Positions 16,736 through 25,197 of a stretch of 64,000 nucleotides of DNA are shown in pieces. Below the pieces are notes generated by a model that made no database searches, was not told the origin of the DNA, and was given only the letters and a program-made list of their open reading frames with translations. Location: positions 1 to 64,000 of the forward strand of contig NZ_JAESVA010000008.1 in NCBI RefSeq assembly GCF_020621385.1, read 5' to 3'. The position numbers were made by a program, and so were the translations under genes. Numbering within the stretch: position 1 is the first letter of the stretch; every line of letters begins with the position of its first letter. This DNA is from Acidisoma cellulosilyticum. Lineage in GTDB: Bacteria; Pseudomonadota; Alphaproteobacteria; Acetobacterales; Acetobacteraceae.

Positions 16736-18852
16736 GCCGGCTTCCCCCAATAGCTGTCGACCGCGCACCAATTCGGATCGGCTCCGGGAATCTTGTAGCG
16801 GCCGATACGATTGTTGGAGATGCCGCCGAGATAGAGATAGCCCTTGTGCTCACGCATCGAGGTGATCATGGGGTGATTGACGCCACCGAGGTCCCATAGC
16901 GTTTCGAGTATCTCACCATTTTCATTGAAGCGGATCACGCAGCCCGTATTGATATTGGGATAAAGCCACAGATCGGGCGCGACACGGCGGGCCATGCGAC
17001 GTCGGAAGCCCGGCATCGACTGCGCAAGATCCAGCGCGGGTGTCCGCATCCCCAGCAAGGCTGCCCAGTAATTGCCGTCCGATGAGCGATTGATATTGGC
17101 CGGGTAGCCAGGAAGATTGGTCAGCACTGCCGCCCTCTCGCCCTTGCGCGGTCCGTCGAACCAATAGCGGCTGATGCGGCAGGTCCAGGCTTCGGCGAAG
17201 AGGAAGGACTGGCCGTCGGATGCCAGCACGACACCATTGGCAAACACAAGGTCATGGATTTCAGTCCGCGTCGTGCCGGTGCGCGGATCGTAACAAATCA
17301 CCCGGCCATTGCCGCGACATTCCACGGAATCGGTTGCCCAATCCTCCTGCTCATAACGAATGGTGGCTTCGCTGAAATAGATGCGACCGTCGGGCGCGAC
17401 GTCCAGATCATCGGCAAGACGCAGGCGTGAATCGTCCACAATCGAGAACAGGCTGCGATTTGTCTCATCCGTCAGTTTCGTCACCTGCCGGTCTGGCGAG
17501 ACCTGATAAAGTCCCATGCCGCCGATACAGACGAGCAGATTGCCCGCGCGATCGAAAGCCATGCCAAGCGGGTGACCGCCGATATGGGCAAAGATCTCAT
17601 GCCGCGTATGGTCAGGCCCGAAGAAGCGAACGATATCCCCCTGGCGGGTGCCGCAATAGAGATTGTCGTCGCGGTCGAGGATGACATCCTCTGGACCTTC
17701 GATCAGCCCGAGGCCGATGATGTCGACAGTGCGCAGCTTGTCGTTCAGCGCATAGGGCGAGCCGGGATCGGACGTACGGGGAAAGGGCGGCAAGGACAGA
17801 TAGGTCGGCGAGACATAGACTTTCGAAAGCAGCTTCTCGCGGTTCTTCAGCCAGCGCATATCGACGAAGACCGCGCCGATCAGCACGCAGCCGAGAATCA
17901 TGGAGGTGACCGGCCCGGTGACGCCGAAATTGATCAGGCTATTCGTCAGGATGAGGACGAGAAGCGCGCCCATGACGGCTTTCGATACCGACCCGCGCCC
18001 GCCGCCGAGCGAATTGCCGCCCAGTACCACCGCCGTCAGGGCCGAAACTTCAAGCCCGATGCCGGTATCGGACCCCGTGCTGCCAAGACGGGCGGCAAAC
18101 AGAAACCCTGCCAGGGCGGCCAGCCCGCTCGACCAGACATAGGCGAAAAAGACGGTGCGGCGCACATTGATGCCGGCATTATAGGCGGAGCGCCTGGCGC
18201 CGCCCACCGCCGTCAGTCGCCAGCCCGGCCGCATCCGCGACAGCACCATATGCCAGATCAAGGCGATGACCACGGCGAGCAGCAGGCTGAAGGGGATACC
18301 GAAGACCGATCCTTCGCCGAGATAATCCCATAGATCGGAATCGACGCTTCCCGAGACCAGCGCCGTCGAGAAATGGAGGAAGGCAATCTCGTAGATCGAG
18401 CGGAAAATGATCAGCGTCACCAGCGTCGTCAGAAAGGCGCGGAGCCGCAGATAGCCGATCAGAACGCCGTTCAAGGCACCGCAGAGGGCGCCAAGCGCCA
18501 AAGTCACCACCAACACAAGCGGGATCGACCAGGCCAGCACATTGACGCCGAGCAGCGCGAAGAGAACCGCGAGAGAAAAGACCGCGCCGACCGAGAGATC
18601 GATACCGCCCGAGACGACGACAATCGCGAGGCCCAGCACGACAAGGCCGAATTCCGCCACCTGCCGCCCGAGATCGGAAAGATTCGACAGCGCGAAGAAA
18701 TCCGGCGTGATCGAACCGAAAGCGGCAATCACCGCGACCAGAGCGATGAAGGGAATGGCATTGTCAATCCACCGCTTCGACAAAAGCTCCCCGATCAGAT
18801 GATCGGGGAGGAAGCGGTAGCGCAGCCGAACAAGTGTGTCGTTTTGAGCCAT
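16732..18852 (-). CDS. Ribose-type ABC permease fused to an SMP-30-like propeller domain
   Basis: A 706-residue two-part protein. Residues 1-340 are an RbsC-type permease with about nine membrane segments and the VVSGGIDLSVGAV and LGGNSLGGGRGSV motifs. After the linker KNREKLLSKVYVSP, residues 360-706 are a soluble SMP-30/strictosidine synthase-like beta-propeller (GLIEGPEDVILDRDDNLYCG, SRLRLADDLDVAPDGRIYFS, LPGYPANINRSSDGNYWAAL). The frame is continuous without any sign of a shift. With the terminus after the last membrane helix facing the cytoplasm as in RbsC, the propeller would meet the ligand as it enters; this topology is inferred. Confidence 0.85.
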   Translation of the reverse strand: MAQNDTLVRLRYRFLPDHLIGELLSKRWIDNAIPFIALVAVIAAFGSITPDFFALSNLSDLGRQVAEFGLVVLGLAIVVVSGGIDLSVGAVFSLAVLFALLGVNVLAWSIPLVLVVTLALGALCGALNGVLIGYLRLRAFLTTLVTLIIFRSIYEIAFLHFSTALVSGSVDSDLWDYLGEGSVFGIPFSLLLAVVIALIWHMVLSRMRPGWRLTAVGGARRSAYNAGINVRRTVFFAYVWSSGLAALAGFLFAARLGSTGSDTGIGLEVSALTAVVLGGNSLGGGRGSVSKAVMGALLVLILTNSLINFGVTGPVTSMILGCVLIGAVFVDMRWLKNREKLLSKVYVSPTYLSLPPFPRTSDPGSPYALNDKLRTVDIIGLGLIEGPEDVILDRDDNLYCGTRQGDIVRFFGPDHTRHEIFAHIGGHPLGMAFDRAGNLLVCIGGMGLYQVSPDRQVTKLTDETNRSLFSIVDDSRLRLADDLDVAPDGRIYFSEATIRYEQEDWATDSVECRGNGRVICYDPRTGTTRTEIHDLVFANGVVLASDGQSFLFAEAWTCRISRYWFDGPRKGERAAVLTNLPGYPANINRSSDGNYWAALLGMRTPALDLAQSMPGFRRRMARRVAPDLWLYPNINTGCVIRFNENGEILETLWDLGGVNHPMITSMREHKGYLYLGGISNNRIGRYKIPGADPNWCAVDSYWGKPA

Positions 18853-18863
18853 CGGTGTGTGGT

Positions 18864-19862
18864 CTATTTCAGCTCGTTCAGGGACCAGCAGTTACGCGGC
18901 GTCAGATTGTCCTTCGTCAGGATCGTCAGCGGCGTGTAATAGGTATTCTTCACCGTGCCGGCCTTGGCAGGCGACAGCAGCAATTCGACGATCTGCTGGT
19001 TGAGGATGTCACCCTGCAAAGGCACGTTGTAGCTCACCGTCATATCGAGCAGGCCCTTGCGGATATTCTCGCATCCATCCGCGGTACCGCCACCGGAGGT
19101 CACGACATAGACCTGGCCCGTCTTGCCGGCCTGCTGGATGGCAGCGCCCGCACCGACATCCTGATTGTCCCAATTGCCGACAACGCCGCAGAGATCGGGG
19201 TTTTGCTGAAGCACCGTCTCCATGATCGCGCGCGCCTTGGCGGGGTCGTAATTCGCCGCCTGTTCGGAGACGATCTTGATATTGGGATGTTTCGAGAAAG
19301 TGTCGTGATAGGCGTAAAGCTCATAAAGGTTGGATGCCGCCGTGGGCACGCCCTGCATGATCGCGATCTTGCCGGATGTGCCAGGGCCGCATTTCTTCAC
19401 CAGCGCATCGGCTTCGACATAGCCGACCTTCACCCAATCGGCGCCGACATAGGAATCCGTGGTCAGCGCGGATTCGAGATTGACCTGAAGCACCTTTATG
19501 CCGGCCTGCTCAAGCCGCTTGATGGGGCGCGCATAGGACTGCACGTCCGGATTATGCACGATCACCAGATCCGGCTTCTGCGCGATCAGGGAGGTCAGCG
19601 CCCGCGTGCCGGCATCCGTGCTCCAGTTCGGGTCACGAATCTCGAATGTATAACCAAGATCGGCCGCCTGGCGGCGCATGATGGCGGCCCAGCCTTCAGT
19701 GAGATCGAAACCCATCGAGAGCGGCACGAAGACGACCTTCTTGCCCTTGAGCCCGTCATAATACGGCGCGCGGCGCGCGGCATTCGACAGACCGCTATCC
19801 TGGGCATAGGCCGTGCCAATGGCGAATACCGCCGTCAGTATCAGGGCAATGAAGCGAAGCAT
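18864..19862 (-). CDS. Sugar-type ABC transporter periplasmic substrate-binding protein
   Basis: A 332-residue RbsB-like (Peripla_BP_4) protein. I use the ATG at 19862, which gives a clean signal peptide MLRFIALILTAVFAIGTAYA; a frame extension to 19925 would bury it. The mature protein shows KGKKVVFVPLSMGFDLTEGW, LVIVHNPDVQSY and NWDNQDVGAGAAIQQAGK, strands of the two-lobe fold. It lies between two RbsC-type permease genes in one leftward operon, so the importer probably uses a permease heterodimer. The ligand is probably a sugar, polyol or sugar acid. Confidence 0.88.
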   Translation of the reverse strand: MLRFIALILTAVFAIGTAYAQDSGLSNAARRAPYYDGLKGKKVVFVPLSMGFDLTEGWAAIMRRQAADLGYTFEIRDPNWSTDAGTRALTSLIAQKPDLVIVHNPDVQSYARPIKRLEQAGIKVLQVNLESALTTDSYVGADWVKVGYVEADALVKKCGPGTSGKIAIMQGVPTAASNLYELYAYHDTFSKHPNIKIVSEQAANYDPAKARAIMETVLQQNPDLCGVVGNWDNQDVGAGAAIQQAGKTGQVYVVTSGGGTADGCENIRKGLLDMTVSYNVPLQGDILNQQIVELLLSPAKAGTVKNTYYTPLTILTKDNLTPRNCWSLNELK

Positions 19863-19914
19863 TGAATCCCTCCCATTTGTTTTTTGATTGGAGCGCGGCG
19901 CAAGGCAGCAGGCG

Positions 19915-20904
19915 TCAGATATCACCCTGCTGCTGCTGCGCCGTCTGCTCGTCGCGCGGATTGATCAGGCTATCGGTGACGAGAGCGAGCAGCAGCACGA
20001 TGCTTTTGACCAGATTCTGCTCGGTATAGGAAACGTCCATGATCGTCATGCCATCAAGCAGGACACCGACCAGAAGTGTGCCGACAAGAATGCTGCGCAC
20101 ATTGCCGCGCCCGCCGCTGAGGCTGACGCCACCCAGCACGACGACAAGCAATACGTCATAGATCATTGTCGAGTTATAGATGCGCGTGCTCATGCTCGCG
20201 ACGGATGCGGCCATAACAAGCCCGGCCGCATACGCGATGAGACCCGAGACGACATATTGGGCGATGATTAGCAAGGCGACCGGTATGCCGGCCACCCGTG
20301 CGGCGAGCAGATTGTCGCCCATGGCATAGACAAAGCGACCGAAGCGGGTCCATCGCAACAGCAGCCAGACGATGACGGCCAGGACCGCGAAAGCGATGAT
20401 CGGCATCGGCACGCCGAAGACATGACCGACGCCCAGGAATGAAAAGGCTCCGGCATTATCGGGCACGTTCTGGACGTCGATCTTGAAGAAATAGGCTCGG
20501 CCGACGCCATAGACGGCCAGTCCCATCGCGAGCGTCGTGAAAATCGCGGGAACCTCGGCGAAGGCGACCAGGATTCCGGTGATGCAACCGACAAGGATGA
20601 CGAAACCCGCCCCGATCAGCAGCGCATAGCCGAAGCCCATGCCCGCCTGCGCCAGGGAGAAGGCCCAGGACACGGCCACCACCATCGTCGCGATCATCGC
20701 GAGGTCGATCCCACGGCCGATGACGACAAGGCCCATGCCCAGACCCAGCATTCCCAGGATGGAGACACTGCGGATGAGGGCGACAATATTGCCCGAGGTG
20801 ACGAAGCCATGCAGGGAGACAGCAAAGGCGACGAACAGCACGACCGCCAAAGCAAAGACGATGCCCTCTTGCGTCAGTTTTGCACGACGAGCGGCGATCT
20901 TCAT
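19915..20904 (-). CDS. Ribose-type ABC transporter permease (RbsC type)
   Basis: A 329-residue membrane protein with LGMGLVVIGRGIDLAMIA and VVLGGVSLSGGRGNV, the two RbsC-family signature regions, and eight to nine membrane segments. It appears to be the first gene of the operon running to the metallo-hydrolase at 13237. The 180-bp upstream stretch contains the paired palindromic motif at 21026-21067. Confidence 0.9.
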   Translation of the reverse strand: MKIAARRAKLTQEGIVFALAVVLFVAFAVSLHGFVTSGNIVALIRSVSILGMLGLGMGLVVIGRGIDLAMIATMVVAVSWAFSLAQAGMGFGYALLIGAGFVILVGCITGILVAFAEVPAIFTTLAMGLAVYGVGRAYFFKIDVQNVPDNAGAFSFLGVGHVFGVPMPIIAFAVLAVIVWLLLRWTRFGRFVYAMGDNLLAARVAGIPVALLIIAQYVVSGLIAYAAGLVMAASVASMSTRIYNSTMIYDVLLVVVLGGVSLSGGRGNVRSILVGTLLVGVLLDGMTIMDVSYTEQNLVKSIVLLLALVTDSLINPRDEQTAQQQQGDI

Positions 20905-21025
20905 GGATGCAGCGATTCGAACATTATGATCGAGCGCACGGATATCCGCGAACTCATCCTCCTGGTGTTATTATTGCACTAAGATTGCCCGAAGGCGCTG
21001 CGTCGAGAGAATAGCGCGGCGGAAC

Positions 21026-21067
21026 ATAGCAGCTATAGCCGGGATCGCCCGGACCTATAGCTGCTGT
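21026..21067. promoter_or_regulatory. Inverted pair of T-N11-A-like motifs around a GC hairpin
   Basis: AGCAGCTATAG and CTATAGCTGCT form a perfect inverted pair that also encloses CCGGG-ATCG-CCCGG. The left arm contains ATAGCAGCTATA, exactly as at 6302-6313. It lies 122 bp upstream of the RbsC-type permease start and 18 bp past the stop of the SDR at 21085. It could be a two-site operator or a rho-independent stem for the SDR operon; there is no clear T-run on either side, which favours an operator. Confidence 0.45.
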
Positions 21068-21084
21068 GCCGATATCCTGTCTCG

Positions 21085-21813
21085 TCAGGGTGCGAGATAG
21101 CCACCGTCGACGACAAGCGACGTGCCCGTAATGTAGCTTGCCTCATCACTGGCCAGAAACAAAGCCGCATAGGCGGTCTCGATCGGCTGCCCGGCACGCT
21201 TGAGCAGGCTGCCATTGATCAAGGCCGCTTCTATCACGGGGCCCTGATCCTTGTTCATGGGCGTCACGATATAGCCGGGATGGAGGGAGTTGCAGCGAAT
21301 GCCATCCTGGCCATGGGTTGCGGCGACATTCTTGCTGACATTGAGAATGGCCCCCTTCGCGGCCTGATAGGCATGGGCGCTCGGGACACCGGCCAGGCCC
21401 CAGATCGACGCGACATTGACGATCGACCCCTGTTTTCTGGCGATCATATGCGGCAGCACCTCACGCATTCCGCGAAAGATGCTTTTAAGGTCCACATCCA
21501 GAACGCGATCCCACATCGCATTCGTCGTCTGCAGGATCGGCTCGTACATCACGATCCCCGCATTATTGATCAGGATATCGATCTTGCCGTGGTCGGCGAT
21601 GATCCGGTCGATCACCGCCTTCCACTGGTCGTCACGCGTGACGTCAAGCTGGACGAAGTCGACGGAACTGTCGGACGTATTCTCGGGTTCCAGAATATCG
21701 CCGGCGATCACCGCCGCCGCACCTTCCCGCATGAACAGTTCCGCCATTTCGCGGCCCTGTCCCCGCGCGCCGCCGGTGACAAGGGCGACCTTGCCTCTAA
21801 GCCGCTCTACCAT
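21085..21813 (-). CDS. SDR family oxidoreductase, tandem paralogue A
   Basis: A 242-residue classical SDR with TGGARGQG, NNAG (LINNAGI), the catalytic Ser in VASIWG, YQAAK and the terminal VVDGGYLAP. It is closely similar over its full length to the next gene (21847-22572), clearly a tandem duplicate. Family members with this GARGQG and YQAAK pattern oxidise secondary alcohols. It is the last gene of the operon that begins with the binding protein at 26246, so it probably acts on the imported sugar or polyol. Confidence 0.87.
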   Translation of the reverse strand: MVERLRGKVALVTGGARGQGREMAELFMREGAAAVIAGDILEPENTSDSSVDFVQLDVTRDDQWKAVIDRIIADHGKIDILINNAGIVMYEPILQTTNAMWDRVLDVDLKSIFRGMREVLPHMIARKQGSIVNVASIWGLAGVPSAHAYQAAKGAILNVSKNVAATHGQDGIRCNSLHPGYIVTPMNKDQGPVIEAALINGSLLKRAGQPIETAYAALFLASDEASYITGTSLVVDGGYLAP

Positions 21814-21846
21814 CTGTCGCTCTCTCCGATGGATGATGTGGACAAG

Positions 21847-22572
21847 TCACGGCGCCAGATACCCGCCGTCGACGACCAGCGACGTTCCGGTCACGTAGCT
21901 CGCCTCGTCGCTTGCCAGAAAAAGCGCCGCATAGGCGGTCTCGATCGGCTGCCCGGCGCGCTTCAGAACCGTCCCCGCAATCAGCGCCGCATTGATGTCA
22001 GGCGCCTGATGTTCGTTCATCGGCGACAGAATATACCCGGGATGCAGGGAATTGCAGCGCACGCCGTCTTCGCCATGCGTCGCAGCCACGTTTTTGCTGA
22101 CGTTGAGAATGGCGCCCTTCGCCGCCTGATAGGCATAGGAGTTGGGGACGCCGGCCAGACCCCAGATTGAGGAGACGTTGATGATCGAACCCTGCTTTCT
22201 GGCGATCATATGCGGCAGCACTTCGCGCATGCCGAAGAAGATGCTTTTCAGATCGACGTCCAGCACCCGGTCATAGATCTCGTTGGTCGTCTCCAAAATC
22301 GGCTGGTAAAGGCAGATCGCGGCATTGTTGATCAGGATGTCGATCTTGCCGTGATCGGCGACGATCTTGTCGATGACGGCCTTCCATTGATCGTCCTTGG
22401 TGACATCGAGGCGCACAAACTCGACCGAACTTGTATCCGCATTCTCGGCATCGAGCACGTCACCCGAAATGACGGCGCGCGCGCCCTCCTGCATGAAAAG
22501 CTCGGCCATCGCACGGCCCTGCCCGCGCGCGGCACCGGTGATGAGTGCAACCTTGTCTTTCAACCGATCCAT
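21847..22572 (-). CDS. SDR family oxidoreductase, tandem paralogue B
   Basis: A 241-residue classical SDR with TGAARGQG, LINNAAI in place of NNAG, the Ser in VSSIWG, YQAAK and the same VVDGGYLAP end as its neighbour. Long identical blocks (for example QGSI-NVxSIWGLAGVP and KNVAATHG) show a tandem duplication, while the segment around residues 178-200 differs (HPGYILSPMNEHQAP here versus HPGYIVTPMNKDQGP). That segment lines the substrate pocket in SDRs, so the pair may have distinct substrates. Confidence 0.87.
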   Translation of the reverse strand: MDRLKDKVALITGAARGQGRAMAELFMQEGARAVISGDVLDAENADTSSVEFVRLDVTKDDQWKAVIDKIVADHGKIDILINNAAICLYQPILETTNEIYDRVLDVDLKSIFFGMREVLPHMIARKQGSIINVSSIWGLAGVPNSYAYQAAKGAILNVSKNVAATHGEDGVRCNSLHPGYILSPMNEHQAPDINAALIAGTVLKRAGQPIETAYAALFLASDEASYVTGTSLVVDGGYLAP

Positions 22573-22618
22573 ATCTCAATTCACTCCGTTCAGATTAAAA
22601 TTTGGGCCTGCCGCGACC

Positions 22619-23680
22619 TCACGTGGAGCGCGGTGCCTTCAGGCGGCCCCGCGTTATCCGCCGCGTGTTAACGGCGTCGAACAGGACTGCAATAAAGATA
22701 AGCGCACTCTGCATGAACTGAACCAGGAAGGGGTCCACATTCAGAAGCGTCAGACCATTATTGATCACGCCGATCAGCAGCACACCGACAAGGGTTCCCC
22801 ATAGGCTGCCCTTGCCGCCAAACAGACTTGTGCCACCGATGACGATCGCCGCGATCACCCGCAGCTCGACGCCGACACCGCCGGTTGGCGTCGCAGCACC
22901 TACACGCCCGACGATGATGATGGAGGCGATGCCGACGCAAATTCCAGCGATGACATAGACCAGAAACGTGACGCGATTGACCTGAATACCGGCGAGCCGG
23001 GCGGCTTCACGATTGCCGCCGACCGCGAACACGCTTTTGCCGAAGGCCGTCCTGGTCAGAAGCACGCCACCGACGATGAAGACGATAACGGTGACAATGA
23101 CGGAAATCGGGATGCCGCCCAGCACGGTGCCGCTTCCGAAATAGGTGAAAGCCGCCGGCAGGGTATAGACGCTCTGGCCGCCATTGGCCTCAAGCGTCAA
23201 ACCCTGGGCCATGCCCATCGTCGCCAAGGTTACGATAAAGGGCGCAAGCTTTATGCCGGCTACCGAAATGCCATTCACGGCACCGATCGCGACCGCGATC
23301 AGCATGGTGACGATCGCACCGCCCAAAGCGCCGAATCCCGCTTGCATCAGCAAAGCGCCGATCATCCCGGCAAGGCCGATGGCGGCGCCGACCGAAAGAT
23401 CGATACCCCCCGTGATCACGACGAAGGTGCCGCCCACCGCCGTGATGCCGACGACAGAGGACTGAGACAATATCGCATAGATATTGTTTGCCGTCAGAAA
23501 GCTGTCCGAGAGCTGACTGAGAAGGGCGCAGATGATGACGAGTATCACGGCAATGGCGCTTGTCGTGCTTCCGAACAAACGACCCATGACAAAGCTGGCC
23601 GAAGGACGCTCGCGCGGCCGCCCGGGCGGGGGCATCGCGCCCTCCTTGCCGCGTGTGGGAATATTCAGTGACTGAGCCAT
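22619..23680 (-). CDS. Ribose-type ABC transporter permease (RbsC type)
   Basis: A 353-residue membrane protein with a polar N-terminal tail (MAQSLNIPTRGKEGAMPPPG), then RbsC-family segments VVITGGIDLSVGAAIGLAG and VIGGTSLFGGKGSLWG. I chose the ATG at 23680, preceded by GGAAGAG; a TTG at 23716 overlaps the ATPase stop and is a possible but weaker start. It works with the ATPase at 23713-25197 and the binding protein at 25194-26246. Confidence 0.88.
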   Translation of the reverse strand: MAQSLNIPTRGKEGAMPPPGRPRERPSASFVMGRLFGSTTSAIAVILVIICALLSQLSDSFLTANNIYAILSQSSVVGITAVGGTFVVITGGIDLSVGAAIGLAGMIGALLMQAGFGALGGAIVTMLIAVAIGAVNGISVAGIKLAPFIVTLATMGMAQGLTLEANGGQSVYTLPAAFTYFGSGTVLGGIPISVIVTVIVFIVGGVLLTRTAFGKSVFAVGGNREAARLAGIQVNRVTFLVYVIAGICVGIASIIIVGRVGAATPTGGVGVELRVIAAIVIGGTSLFGGKGSLWGTLVGVLLIGVINNGLTLLNVDPFLVQFMQSALIFIAVLFDAVNTRRITRGRLKAPRST

Positions 23681-23712
23681 GATCTCTTCCGCTTGGCTAT
23701 AGGGGCGCTTCG

Positions 23713-25197
23713 TCAACCGAGCGACGCCGAGGTCAGAATACGCTCGCGGTCGAAATCGGCGCGCATGACCTCCTCCACAATCCGACCAGCCCGCAAGACA
23801 TAGACCCTGTCGCAGGTCGCCAGCACTTCATCCGTGTCCGAACTCGTCAGCAAGACGACGGCACCCTGGCCCGCGAGATTGAGGACATGCTCATAGATGC
23901 TGGATTTGGCACCCACATCGACGCCCCTGGTGGGATCGTCGAGCATGATGACGCGGGCCCCGGCCAGCGCGACCCGCGCCAGAATGACCTTCTGCTGGTT
24001 GCCGCCCGACAGCGTGCCGATGGGCTGCGTGATGGAATCCGCCTTGACGCCGTAGCCGCGCACGCTGGCCTCGGCCAGGCCGGTCTGCCGCCCTGACATG
24101 ATCAGGCCAAGGCGGCTGATGAGCGCATAGAGGCCCAGAACGAGATTGTCGCGGATCGACGCCGTCAGGATCAACCCCTCCCGCTTACGATCCTCGGGTG
24201 CATAGACGATACCGCGTTCGCGCGCATGGGTCAGATTGCCAAGACGGATTGTGCGGCCATCGACCGCGATTGATCCCGAGGTCGGCTTGGTGGCACCCGC
24301 CATGGCCTTCATCAGCTCGGTGCGGCCGGCCCCGTCGAGGCCGACGAGACCCAGGATTTCCCCGGAACGCGCGGTGATGGTCGCGGACCTGACACCCGGC
24401 GCGGTAAGGTCCTTGATCTCAAGCGCCACGTCACCCAAGGGCCGCTCCACCCAGGGATAGGCGTTCTGCAGGTCACGCGCCAGCATCGCTTTGACGAGGG
24501 CGGGCTGATCCCACTCGCCTGTCGGCTTGAGGGCGACGACCGCGCCATCGCGCATGACGACAATCGTATCGGAGATCGCAAACAGCTCATCGAGGTGATG
24601 GCTGACGTAAAGAATGGCCAGACCCTCACGCCGCAATTGTCGGATGATGTCGAGCAGGGTCTCGACATCGCCTTCCGGCAGCGACGATGTTGGCTCATCA
24701 AAAATCAGCACTCGCGCGTCACGCGCCAGGCAGCGTGCAATCTCAAGCAACTGACGTTGTGCCGGCGTCAGCGACCCCGCGCTCCGCTTGAGGTCTATAT
24801 TCTGCAGGCCCACCCGCTCCAGCGCGGCGCGCGCGCGCTCCCGGTTGGCTTGTCCCTCCAACACGCCGAGCCGGCTGGACTGCCTGGCGAGAAGCACATT
24901 ATCCAGCACGTTCATGGCCGGCACGTCCGTCAGCTCCTGATAGATCGTGCTGACACCGCTGCGGATCACCTGACCCGGATCGGGCGGCAGATGCCTGCCC
25001 GCCACCGTCACCTCACCGCTGTCGGGCACGACCGCGCCGGACAGGACCTTGATGAGGGTCGATTTTCCAGCACCGTTCTCTCCCGCCAGCGCCGTGATCG
25101 TTCCGGCCTCCAGCGTCAACGTGACATCGTTGAGGGCGACGACGCCCGGATAGCGCTTCGTGACATGGGACAGTTCGACGAGCGCGGCGCCGCTCAT
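23713..25197 (-). CDS. Ribose/sugar-type ABC transporter ATP-binding protein (RbsA type)
   Basis: A 494-residue tandem ATPase. The N-terminal half has GENGAGKST, the signature-like LTPAQRQLLEIAR and LIFDEPTSSLPEGD; the C-terminal half has GLVGLDGAGRTE, LSGGNQQKV and VIMLDDPTRGVDVG, with Asp-Asp where most relatives have Asp-Glu in Walker B. The start overlaps the stop of the binding protein gene (ATGA). It energises the third ABC importer of the region. The second-half DD is worth noting but RbsA-type second sites often tolerate variation. Confidence 0.88.
   Translation of the reverse strand: MSGAALVELSHVTKRYPGVVALNDVTLTLEAGTITALAGENGAGKSTLIKVLSGAVVPDSGEVTVAGRHLPPDPGQVIRSGVSTIYQELTDVPAMNVLDNVLLARQSSRLGVLEGQANRERARAALERVGLQNIDLKRSAGSLTPAQRQLLEIARCLARDARVLIFDEPTSSLPEGDVETLLDIIRQLRREGLAILYVSHHLDELFAISDTIVVMRDGAVVALKPTGEWDQPALVKAMLARDLQNAYPWVERPLGDVALEIKDLTAPGVRSATITARSGEILGLVGLDGAGRTELMKAMAGATKPTSGSIAVDGRTIRLGNLTHARERGIVYAPEDRKREGLILTASIRDNLVLGLYALISRLGLIMSGRQTGLAEASVRGYGVKADSITQPIGTLSGGNQQKVILARVALAGARVIMLDDPTRGVDVGAKSSIYEHVLNLAGQGAVVLLTSSDTDEVLATCDRVYVLRAGRIVEEVMRADFDRERILTSASLG

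Noticed and set aside
21026-21067. Plain rho-independent terminator of the SDR operon
   Set aside because: The stem is good but no T-run follows on the minus strand, and its left arm repeats the 12-mer found at 6302, so an operator is preferred; termination is not excluded.
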